A stretch of DNA of 35,092 nucleotides, taken from Streptomyces cahuitamycinicus (GTDB lineage Bacteria; Actinomycetota; Actinomycetes; Streptomycetales; Streptomycetaceae). Made by a program: the position numbers and the translations under genes. The notes beneath the pieces are model-generated. The model worked only from the letters and a program-made list of their open reading frames with translations. It was not told the DNA's origin and did not search any database. Where the stretch lies: the NCBI RefSeq assembly GCF_002891435.1, contig NZ_POUC01000030.1:1-35092 (forward strand). The letters run 5' to 3'. Below, piece after piece: positions 29,244 through 35,092 of this stretch. Numbering within the stretch: the first letter of the stretch is position 1; every line of letters starts with the position of its first letter.

Positions 29244-32200
29244 ATGCGGGACGCTCATCGGGCGGAGGCCGAGCGGCTGTTGGCGCGGGCCGTGGAGGAG
29301 GAGGTGCGCCGCTCCGGCGGGCGCAGCGACGGGAAGGTGCTGCTCGCGCGGGCGCGCGGGGCGCTCGACACGATGGCGCGGAGCGCGGGTGAGGAGTACG
29401 AGGCCTATACGCGCGCCCTGGACGAGGCGGCGGCCGGTCAGCTGACGTTCGGGCAGCGTTACGCCCGGGAGGGGGCCGGGACTCCGCTGCTGGTGGCCGG
29501 GGTGGCGGCGGTCGCGGCCGTCGTCGCCGACATGGCACTGGGCACGGGGACCGGGACGGCTCTCGGGGCTGGTGTGACGGTGGGTGTCGTGGGTGCCGCC
29601 GCGACGGTGGTGAAGGTGGTCGGGTCGCATGTGCCCGCCGCGCACCGCCGCGCCGGCGCCGTGAGCCAGCCGGGCGGCCCGGAGCAGCTGCGGTTGCAGT
29701 GGCTGACGGCGCTGGAGGTGCGGGGCATCCGGCCGTTCCTCGATCAGCAGCGGGTGCTCGCGGCCTCGACCGGGCCGAAGAAGTCCGGGCCCCGGCTGCG
29801 GGGTGCGGACAAGAGCGCGGCGGCGCGCGGTCGCAACGTGCTGGAGCAGTCCTTCGGGCAGCTCCCGGAACCGGCGGAGCCGTTCGCGGGGCGGCGGCAC
29901 GAGCTGGCGCAGATCCGGCAGTGGGTGCAGTCGGCCCGGGCGAGCACGGAGACGCAGCCGACTGTGGTGGTGCTGCACGGCACGCCCGGCAGCGGCCGTA
30001 CGACGCTCGCGGTGCACGCGACGCACGATCTGAGGGACTACTTCCGCGGCGCCTGTGTCGTAGACCTGCGCGCGGACGGGCCGGGCGAGTCCCCGCTGCC
30101 CACCCGTGACGCGCTGCTGCATCTGCTGAACCGGCTCGGCGCTCCCCGCGAGCAGCTGCTGTTCCGCGAGCGCTCCTCCCCGGACCAGCAGGTCAAACGG
30201 CTGAGCGAGCTGTATCACCAGCATCTGACGGGCCTGCCGGTCACGGTCGTCCTCGACGACGCCGCAGGCGCGGAGCAGATCCGCGCCCTGATCCCGGAGC
30301 GGTCCGACAGCCTGGTTCTGGTGACCGCGCGGGGCCCGCTGGAGCTGGAGGGCCTGCCCGCGCGGGTGCACCAGCTGGCGGTGGCGCCACTGGACGCGGC
30401 GGGTGCGGAGGAGCTGCTGGGCGCGGCGGCGCAGGACCGTTCCGGGCCGTACGACGCGGAGTCCTCGGACCGGGTCCGGGAGCTGTGCGGCGGGCTGCCG
30501 CTGGCGCTGCGGATCGCGGGCTCGTGCCTCGGTCCGCGCTCGCCGCGCGCGCTGGCGACGGACCTGGACGCGTACGGCCCGGTCGAGCCGGTCGAACGCG
30601 CCCTGTGGCTGCGCTACACCGACCAGCCGGAGACCGTACGGCGGTTGCTGCGCCGGCTGGCCCTGGCCGGGCGGGCCTCGCTGGGTGCCGCCGCGGCCGC
30701 CGCGCTGCTGGCGACGGACGAGGCGGAGGCGAAGCGTCATCTGCAGGTCCTGACCCGGGCCGGGCTGATCGACCACGTCCGGGGCGACCGCTACCGGCTG
30801 CACGACCTGGTGCGTTCCTTCGCCCAGGCCCGTCTGCTCGACGAGGAGGAGCCGGCCGAGCGCACGGCGGCACAGGAACGGCTGATCGTGAACTACGCCG
30901 AGCTGGCCGACTCGGTGCTGCGGATGGTCGACGGCAACATGTCGACCCGGACGAACCGTTTCAGCCCCTACGGCTTTCCCTCCCTCGACGAGGCGCTGCG
31001 CTGGCTGGACGACGAGTCGAGCTTCATCACGGCGGCGCTGCGGCATGCCGAGGGTGTGGACCAGGCGGCGGTGCTGAACCTGCTGGGCGCCCTGTGCGAC
31101 TACTGCCTACTGCGGGGCGACCTGTACCGGCTGGGCGAGATCAGCGAACTGGCGCAGGCGGTGGACGAGGGGCTGCTGGTCCGCTCGGTGCAGTGGCGTA
31201 CGGGCATCGCGGCGCGGCAGCTCGGCGAACTCGACAAGGCCCGTACGACCCTCGCGTCGGTCGTGGACCTCTACCGGGAGGCCCACCACGACGCGGGTGC
31301 CGCGCGTGCGCTGTGCTCCCTCGGCATCACGCTGCACCACCAGGGCAATCTGACGGAGGCGTCGGCGAAGCTCCGCGAGGCCCTGGCGCTGCAGGCCTCC
31401 CCCGCGCTGGCCACGGACCGGGCGTGGACGATGCACGCCCTGGCGGCGGTGGAGCGGGACCGGGCCCGGGTGGCGGAGGCGCTGGATCTGCTGACCGAGT
31501 CCCTGGTGCTGCACCGCGCGGGCGAGTCCGTGCACGGCCAGGCGTGGGCACACTTCCAGCTCGGTCAGCTGGGGCTGCGCATGGGCGACGTCCCCCGGGC
31601 CGAGGCGGAGCTGCGGGCGGCCCTGGAGCTGTACGGGCGGACCCGTGACGCCCGTGGCGAGGCGTGGGCCCTGACGCAGCTGGCCCGTGCACTCCTGGTC
31701 GCCGGGGACGCGTCCCCGGCGGTGGAGGAGCTGCGCGGGGCGGCGGCCCGGCACCGCGACAACGAGGACGCGCGCGGCGAGGCCTGGACCCTGTACTACC
31801 TGGGCCAGGCCCTGGAGGAGACGGGCGATCTCGATCAGGCGGTCCGCGAGCTGGAACGCGCCCGCACGATGTTCTCCCGCATGCGGGACGTCTACGGTCT
31901 GGCCTGCGCCCGCCACCACTCGGCCCGCGTCACCCGCGACCAGCGCGCTGCCCAGACGGGCTCGCTGCGCAACTCGGGCTTCGCCCGCCAGCTCCTGGTC
32001 GACGCCCGCGCCGACTTCCAGCGCATCGGTGTCGCCCACGGCGAGGCCTGGACGTGCCTGGAACTGGTGGTCGTGGACGCGGGCAACGCGCGCACCCAGC
32101 AGGCTCTGGCCCTGTGCGACGAGGCGGTGGAGCTCTTCGCGTCCTACGGCGACCGCCGGGGCGAGGACTGGGCCCGCTTCCTGCGCTGCACGCTCCTGCC

Positions 32201-32441
32201 CTACGCGGCCCCGGGCGGCATGGAGGTGGGTACGGCGGTGGCCCAGGAGGAGCTGGCGCGGTTGTCCCGCGCGAGCCATGGCCTGCGGGACCGGAAGCTG
32301 GACGACTACCTCGACGCGTACCAGTTGCTGCTGGAGCGGGGCGTGACCCTGGAGGCGGGCTGGCAGGCCTGGCGCCTCGGCATGGTCCCGAACCGGCATG
32401 CGCGTGAGGTGATGGGGGTGGCGGTCGAGAAGAAGGCGTAG
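29244..32441 (+). CDS. STAND-class ATPase with NB-ARC domain and C-terminal TPR array
   Basis: The protein has 1065 residues from the ATG at 29244, with GGAGGGGGA upstream; the frame starts 27 codons earlier but without a ribosome site. Residues 1-75 are helical; 82-127 form a hydrophobic hairpin (TPLLVAGVAAVAAVVADMAL, GVTVGVVGAAATVVKVVG) likely to anchor it to the membrane. The NB-ARC core follows: P-loop LHGTPGSGRTTLA (246-253), Walker B VTVVLDDAAG (333-342), GGLPLALRI (416-423), winged helix and RLHDLVRSFAQ (LHD in place of MHD). From about 540 to 1040 are helical repeats, with TPR-like units marked by RGEAW-x-L-x-x-L. STAND proteins are signal-triggered switches: the repeats sense, NB-ARC oligomerises and the N-terminus acts. 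No DNA-binding or known effector domain is visible here. The gene is divergent from DUF255 and stands alone. Confidence 0.9.
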   Translation: MRDAHRAEAERLLARAVEEEVRRSGGRSDGKVLLARARGALDTMARSAGEEYEAYTRALDEAAAGQLTFGQRYAREGAGTPLLVAGVAAVAAVVADMALGTGTGTALGAGVTVGVVGAAATVVKVVGSHVPAAHRRAGAVSQPGGPEQLRLQWLTALEVRGIRPFLDQQRVLAASTGPKKSGPRLRGADKSAAARGRNVLEQSFGQLPEPAEPFAGRRHELAQIRQWVQSARASTETQPTVVVLHGTPGSGRTTLAVHATHDLRDYFRGACVVDLRADGPGESPLPTRDALLHLLNRLGAPREQLLFRERSSPDQQVKRLSELYHQHLTGLPVTVVLDDAAGAEQIRALIPERSDSLVLVTARGPLELEGLPARVHQLAVAPLDAAGAEELLGAAAQDRSGPYDAESSDRVRELCGGLPLALRIAGSCLGPRSPRALATDLDAYGPVEPVERALWLRYTDQPETVRRLLRRLALAGRASLGAAAAAALLATDEAEAKRHLQVLTRAGLIDHVRGDRYRLHDLVRSFAQARLLDEEEPAERTAAQERLIVNYAELADSVLRMVDGNMSTRTNRFSPYGFPSLDEALRWLDDESSFITAALRHAEGVDQAAVLNLLGALCDYCLLRGDLYRLGEISELAQAVDEGLLVRSVQWRTGIAARQLGELDKARTTLASVVDLYREAHHDAGAARALCSLGITLHHQGNLTEASAKLREALALQASPALATDRAWTMHALAAVERDRARVAEALDLLTESLVLHRAGESVHGQAWAHFQLGQLGLRMGDVPRAEAELRAALELYGRTRDARGEAWALTQLARALLVAGDASPAVEELRGAAARHRDNEDARGEAWTLYYLGQALEETGDLDQAVRELERARTMFSRMRDVYGLACARHHSARVTRDQRAAQTGSLRNSGFARQLLVDARADFQRIGVAHGEAWTCLELVVVDAGNARTQQALALCDEAVELFASYGDRRGEDWARFLRCTLLPYAAPGGMEVGTAVAQEELARLSRASHGLRDRKLDDYLDAYQLLLERGVTLEAGWQAWRLGMVPNRHAREVMGVAVEKKA

Positions 32442-32481
32442 GCGCCGGGGCCCGGGAGGTGGCCCCTCCGGGCTCGCCACG

Positions 32482-32520
32482 CACCCGTCGGCGGCGAGTG
32501 GTGCCGGCCACCGACGGGTG
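32482..32520. terminator. Hairpin between the convergent STAND and small membrane protein genes
   Basis: CACCCGTCGG (32482-32491) pairs with CCGACGGGTG (32511-32520) around 19 bases that can themselves fold. It lies 40 bp past the STAND stop and 18 bp from the convergent stop, so it can serve both. There is no T-run. Confidence 0.55.
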
Positions 32521-32537
32521 GTGTCCCCCTGGGGACG

Positions 32538-32819
32538 TCAGCCTTGCTTCTTGGCGCCCTGGCTCGAGGGCTCCGCGTCCGCGGCGTCCGCGTTCCCGTC
32601 CGCCGGGGACTGCTCCGGCTGGTCGGCCTTCGGGTCCGGGACCTGTGCGAAGTCGACCCGGTTCATGTGCCGACTCATCGACTTCATCAGGGCCCACACT
32701 GCCAGGGCCATCGCCGCGAAGACGATGAAACCGAGGACGCCGGGGGTGACCTTGTCCTCGTCGACCTCCTTGGCGAAGGTGACGAGGTGCGTCATTGCCA
32801 GGCTTGCGCTTGCGCTCAT
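32538..32819 (-). CDS. Small single-pass membrane protein downstream of mca
   Basis: This protein of about 93 residues contains VDEDKVTPGVLGFIVFAAMALAVWALMKSMSRHMNRVDF, quoted here as one TM segment with a short acidic N-terminus outside and basic SMSRHMNR inside. The C-terminal 40 residues are acidic and low complexity (ADQPEQSPADGNADAADAEP). I know this gene only as a conserved actinobacterial companion of mca with no assigned role. The start is uncertain: ATG at 32828 overlaps the mca stop, ATG at 32819 is 1 bp past it, and ATG at 32795 gives MTHLVTFAKEVD; none has a Shine-Dalgarno. All imply coupling to mca translation. A link to mycothiol-conjugate handling or export is only a guess from position. 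Confidence 0.85.
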   Translation of the reverse strand: MSASASLAMTHLVTFAKEVDEDKVTPGVLGFIVFAAMALAVWALMKSMSRHMNRVDFAQVPDPKADQPEQSPADGNADAADAEPSSQGAKKQG

Positions 32820-32820
32820 A

Positions 32821-33702
32821 TCAGGCATTGTCGCGGATGCCCGCGAAGAGGTCGTCCTCGGGGAGGGACGTATCGACGAGGGCCTTCGCCAGCTCGTACT
32901 CCTCCGTCGGCCAGACCTCCTTCTGGATCTCCATCGGAACCTTGAACCAGCCGCCGTCCGGGTCGATCTGCGTGGCGTGGGCGATCAGCGCCTTGTCGCG
33001 GATCTCGTAGAACTCGGCGCACGGGATGTGCGTGGTGAGCGTGCGCTGCTTCATCCCGAACTCCTCCCAGCGCTTGAGCCAGTCCCCGTAGGGGGACTCC
33101 ATGCCCCGGTCGAGCATCGCCTGGTGCAGGGCCTCGGTGCGCGGGCGGTTGAAGCCCTGGTTGTAGTAGAGCTTCTGCGGCTGGTAGGCGGGGCCGTACT
33201 CCGCCTCCGGGTACTTCTCGGTGTCCGCTGCCGACTCGAACGCCACCATGGAGATCTTGTGGGTCATGATGTGGTCGGGGTGCGGGTAGCCGCCGTTCTC
33301 GTCGTAGGTGGTGATCACCTGGGGGCGGAAGGCGCGGATCTTGCGCACCAGCTCCCCGGCCGCGTGGTCCACGTCCTCCAGGGCGAAGCAGCCCTCCGGC
33401 AGGGGCGGCAGCGGGTCGCCCTCGGGCAGGCCCGAGTCGACGAAGCCGAGCCATTCCTGCTTGACGCCCAGGATCTCCCGGGCCTCGTCCATCTCCTTCT
33501 TGCGTACCTCGTGGATGTGCTCCTCGATGTACGCGTCACCCTGGAGCTTGGGATTGAGGATGGAGCCGCGTTCCCCGCCCGTGCAGGTCACGACCAGCAC
33601 GTCCACCCCCTCGGACACGTACTTCGCCATGGTCGCAGCGCCCTTGCTCGACTCGTCGTCGGGGTGGGCGTGAACGGCCATCAGTCGCAACTGGTCAGTC
33701 AA
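32821..33702 (-). CDS. mca: Mycothiol S-conjugate amidase Mca
   Basis: The 293 residues are the normal Mca length. The TTG at 33702 (MTDQLRLMAVHAHPDD) has GAGGA 6 bp upstream. The PIG-L/LmbE-type zinc site is seen in HAHPDDE (H13, D16, with D15 as base) and HPDH (H144). SSKGAAT directly after the first motif, with K20, and the VDSGLPEGDPLPPLP block fit Mca rather than the deacetylase MshB. Mca cleaves the amide of mycothiol S-conjugates, releasing a mercapturic acid for export and GlcN-Ins for mycothiol resynthesis, so it detoxifies electrophiles and some antibiotics in the cytoplasm. The small membrane protein gene follows directly. DUF4307 and greA are divergent, an order I know from other actinomycetes. 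Confidence 0.96.
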   Translation of the reverse strand: MTDQLRLMAVHAHPDDESSKGAATMAKYVSEGVDVLVVTCTGGERGSILNPKLQGDAYIEEHIHEVRKKEMDEAREILGVKQEWLGFVDSGLPEGDPLPPLPEGCFALEDVDHAAGELVRKIRAFRPQVITTYDENGGYPHPDHIMTHKISMVAFESAADTEKYPEAEYGPAYQPQKLYYNQGFNRPRTEALHQAMLDRGMESPYGDWLKRWEEFGMKQRTLTTHIPCAEFYEIRDKALIAHATQIDPDGGWFKVPMEIQKEVWPTEEYELAKALVDTSLPEDDLFAGIRDNA

Positions 33703-33757
33703 GACTCAATCCTCAGTAAGTCGGCGCCCTGTGTGCGTCGGCGCAATCAGCGGCTTC

Positions 33758-33763
33758 TATAGT
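33758..33763 (+). promoter_or_regulatory. -10 hexamer of the DUF4307 gene
   Basis: TATAGT is near-consensus, 86 bp before the ATG at 33850. The region 17 bp upstream has no good -35. The predicted 5' UTR contains the stem CCGGGAC-CTTC-GTCCCGG (33813-33830) just before the AGGAGG. The same A/T-rich core read on the minus strand (TATAGA) might serve mca. Confidence 0.5.
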
Positions 33764-33849
33764 GACCGAACCGGGGGGCGAATAATTCCGGGGCCCGGCC
33801 CTGGAGCCCCTTCCGGGACCTTCGTCCCGGCGCTGCCAGGAGGACGATC

Positions 33850-34248
33850 ATGAGTACGGCGAGCACGCGACTGCCCGAGGGCCGCTACGGCCGTTCCTCG
33901 GACGAGCGCGCCGACCGCAAGCTCAAGGTCGTGGGCACCGTCCTCGCGGTGGCGCTGCTGGGGCTCGTCGGCTGGTTCGGTTACCACTACGTCGCCAAGA
34001 GCGAGATCAGCGCCGAGGTGATCAGCTTCGAGCCGGGCAAGAGATCCGTGCAGGTGCACCTGGAGGTCCGCAAGGACGCCGGTGCGAAGGGCTACTGCAC
34101 CGTGCGCTCGCAGGCCGAGGACGGATCCGAGGTGGGCCGGGCCGACTTCCGCTTCGCCGGGGACGGGACCCGCATCGACAAGGTCGTCACGCTCCGTACG
34201 ACCTCCCCGGGGACCACGGCCGAGTTGCTGGGCTGCCACACCGGCTGA
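33850..34248 (+). CDS. DUF4307 membrane-anchored protein
   Basis: The protein has 132 residues. The ATG at 33850 follows a perfect AGGAGG. The N-terminus is polar (STASTRLPEGRYGRSSDERADRK). One TM segment (KVVGTVLAVALLGLVGWFGYHYV, about 25-47) is followed by an outside domain of about 85 residues rich in beta strands (AEVISFEPGKRSVQVHLEVRK, YCTVRSQAEDGSEVGRADF, LRTTSPGTTAELLGC). Two cysteines (in GYCTV and LGCHTG) could pair. It matches actinobacterial DUF4307, a family of unknown function regularly found between mca and greA. The topology is inferred from the charged N-terminus. The next gene on this strand is greA, with its own 178-bp leader, so the two are probably not tightly coupled. Confidence 0.9.
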   Translation: MSTASTRLPEGRYGRSSDERADRKLKVVGTVLAVALLGLVGWFGYHYVAKSEISAEVISFEPGKRSVQVHLEVRKDAGAKGYCTVRSQAEDGSEVGRADFRFAGDGTRIDKVVTLRTTSPGTTAELLGCHTG

Positions 34249-34426
34249 CGCCAACCGGGCATCACCTGGAATACGTAGCGCCTGACCTGCCTTGACGTGA
34301 ATCTGGTGGCTTATGTCCTCCCCCTTGGGCCCCTGAATTGTTAGGCTCGTGGTTTCGCCCTTCCGTGAAGGAACATTCTTCTGGGTAGGGCGATGCTTTG
34401 TATCCCAGTACCTACGAGGAGCACCT

Positions 34427-34924
34427 GTGACCCAGACCAGCGAGAACGTCACCTGGCTGACCCAGGAGGCGTACAACAAGCTCAAGGCCGAGCTTGAGCA
34501 CCTTACTGGTCCCGCGCGGGCGGAGATCTCCGCGAAGATCGCCGCTGCGCGTGAAGAGGGCGACCTGCGTGAGAACGGCGGGTACCACGCGGCCAAGGAG
34601 GAGCAGGGCAAGCAGGAGCTCCGTGTGCGCCAGCTCACCCAGCTTCTCGAGAACGCCAAGGTGGGCGAGGCGCCCGCGGCGGACGGTGCGGTGGCACCCG
34701 GCATGGTCGTCACGATCGCGTTCGACGGTGACGAGGACGACACCCTGACGTTCCTGCTCGCCTCCCGCGAGTACGCGAGCTCCGACATCGAAACGTACTC
34801 TCCGCAGTCCCCGCTGGGCACCGGCGTGATCGGCCACAAGGTCGGCGAGGACGCGGAGTACGAGCTGCCGAACGGCAAGAAGGCCCTGGTGAAGATCCTG
34901 AAGGCCCAGCCGTACGAGAGCTGA
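34427..34924 (+). CDS. greA: Transcription elongation factor GreA
   Basis: The protein has 165 residues from the GTG at 34427 (TQTSENVTWLTQEAYNKL), with GAGGAG 6 bp upstream; the open frame further upstream has no family match. The N-terminal antiparallel coiled coil carries the tip motif REEGDLRENGGYHAAKEEQ, with the acidic pair D and E that coordinate catalytic Mg2+ in the RNA polymerase active site. The C-terminal FKBP-like domain includes MVVTIAFDGDEDDTLTFLL and SPQSPLGTGVIGHKVGED, and the protein ends with LPNGKKALVKIL. GreA stimulates transcript cleavage to rescue backtracked polymerase. The upstream gap holds TTGACG (34292) and a TAGGCT (34342-34347) but no well-spaced pair. An IS30-type element lies just downstream, where a native terminator would be expected. 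Confidence 0.97.
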   Translation: MTQTSENVTWLTQEAYNKLKAELEHLTGPARAEISAKIAAAREEGDLRENGGYHAAKEEQGKQELRVRQLTQLLENAKVGEAPAADGAVAPGMVVTIAFDGDEDDTLTFLLASREYASSDIETYSPQSPLGTGVIGHKVGEDAEYELPNGKKALVKILKAQPYES

Positions 34925-34997
34925 TCCGCCGCGATCGGAGCCCTGAACTGCCCCCGGCGCCCTGGGGCGAATTCCAGGGGTCGTAGCAACACAGTGA

Positions 34998-35092
34998 TCA
35001 ACTGGCTGTCGCCAGGAGCTTAGCGAGACGCTCGGCTGGGGTTTCCCAGCCGAGCGTTTTGCGCGGGCGGCTGTTCAGCTCGGCAGCCACGG
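34998..35092 (-). CDS. IS30-family transposase, C-terminal end (5' part outside window)
   Basis: Thirty codons are visible, ending at the TGA at 35000-34998. They read AAELNSRPRKTLGWETPAER and then LAKLLATAS. The LNxRPRKTLGW-x-TPAER block is the characteristic end of IS30-family DDE transposases (integrase catalytic core), shortly after the catalytic Glu region. The stop lies 73 bp from the greA stop and the gene is convergent to it. Whether the copy is intact cannot be told from this window. Confidence 0.85.
   Translation of the reverse strand, partial: VAAELNSRPRKTLGWETPAERLAKLLATAS
35028..35057. repeat. Perfect 13-bp-arm inverted repeat inside the transposase gene
   Basis: ACGCTCGGCTGGG (35028-35040) and CCCAGCCGAGCGT (35045-35057) enclose GTTT and are followed on the plus strand by TTT. 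It encodes TLGWETPAER on the other strand, so the symmetry may be partly a codon coincidence. Read from greA it has the shape of an intrinsic terminator. Confidence 0.6.

Larger units (their letters stand above)
34964..35092 (-). mobile_element. Partial IS30-family insertion sequence (one end)
   Basis: The transposase 3' end is followed, reading outward, by TGTTGCTACGACCCCTGG. I associate this GTCGTAGCAACA-type sequence with terminal inverted repeats of actinobacterial IS30 elements. The exact outer edge is uncertain, somewhere between about 34955 and 34975. The rest of the element, with its other inverted repeat and target duplication, lies beyond the window. Confidence 0.6.

Noticed and set aside
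29244..32441. AfsR/SARP-type antibiotic regulator
   Set aside because: The NB-ARC and TPR parts resemble AfsR, but the N-terminal OmpR-like DNA-binding and BTAD domains are absent.
35028..35057. Dedicated greA terminator
   Set aside because: The hairpin lies inside the transposase coding sequence at a conserved protein motif. It may stop transcripts, but calling it greA's own terminator is not justified.
1..35092. CRISPR arrays, tRNA or rRNA genes, riboswitches, integrase-type att sites
   Set aside because: I saw no regularly spaced repeats, no cloverleaf with a CCA-type end or T-loop GGTTCGA, no rRNA-like stretch and no recognisable riboswitch core. The 14-bp repeat at 12860 and 13725 is not next to an integrase or tRNA, so it is not called an att site.

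Overview
The window is high-GC chromosomal DNA of a Streptomyces or very close relative. The evidence is the strong G/C third-position codon bias, GTG and TTG starts, in-frame TTA codons rare enough to stand out, and typical family content: Mca mycothiol amidase, DUF4307, GTP-dependent PEP carboxykinase, IclR/TetR/MEDS regulators and secreted proteases. The order greA - DUF4307 - mca - small membrane protein - DUF255 protein - PEP carboxykinase matches, from memory, the S. coelicolor neighbourhood that holds mca (SCO4967) and pck (SCO4979).

Left part (1-10.7 kb). A partial MEDS-domain anti-sigma/sensor gene lies beside a LuxR-family regulator that has lost its middle and changed frame. Next are a secreted M14 zinc carboxypeptidase and an acidic hypothetical protein whose stop codons overlap tail to tail. 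From 3.3 to 8.5 kb is a divergent catabolic module. Leftward, a PfkB/2-keto-3-deoxygluconate-kinase-like kinase, an IclR regulator and a RidA deaminase are coupled by 4-bp ATGA overlaps. Rightward are a fold-III PLP D-serine/D-threonine dehydratase-like enzyme and an N-acyl-D-amino-acid deacylase. The shared intergenic region carries an interlocked GCAAC/GTTGC palindrome that is a strong candidate IclR operator. A dehydratase that should release a reactive enamine/imine, paired with a RidA that would hydrolyse it, makes biochemical sense. A secreted trypsin-like protease and a Pro/Ser-rich single-pass protein follow.

Middle part (10.7-20.3 kb). It holds an AlaA-like aminotransferase, a helical conserved protein and a 1.8-kb patch of decayed gene pieces. 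That patch contains a C-terminal HATPase (RsbW-like) remnant, two further ORF fragments, a 14-bp direct repeat, a perfect 19-bp-arm palindrome and one intact dienelactone-hydrolase-like gene without its catalytic nucleophile. PEP carboxykinase, a haemolysin III/PAQR membrane protein, a 14-TM MFS exporter with an overlapping TetR gene and a palindromic candidate operator, and a Ub-Mut7-C RNase-like protein follow.

Right part (20.4-35.1 kb). A tightly coupled leftward operon of four genes encodes a processive GT2 synthase, a GT-C (GT39-like) membrane transferase, a DPM1/GtrA-type GT2 and a secreted galactose-oxidase-like copper radical oxidase. All junctions are ATGA or GTGA overlaps. It resembles the CslA/GlxA hyphal-tip glycan system but has a different composition, and the GT-C gene carries a TTA (bldA) codon. 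It is the best candidate here for an under-described system. Next are a DUF255 thioredoxin-fold protein, a large STAND (NB-ARC + TPR) ATPase with an N-terminal hydrophobic hairpin, a small membrane protein, mca, DUF4307 and greA. The window ends in the 3' end of an IS30-family transposase 73 bp downstream of greA.

No rRNA, tRNA or CRISPR array was seen. Promoters, operators and terminators are read by eye from sequence symmetry and hexamers and are predictions only.
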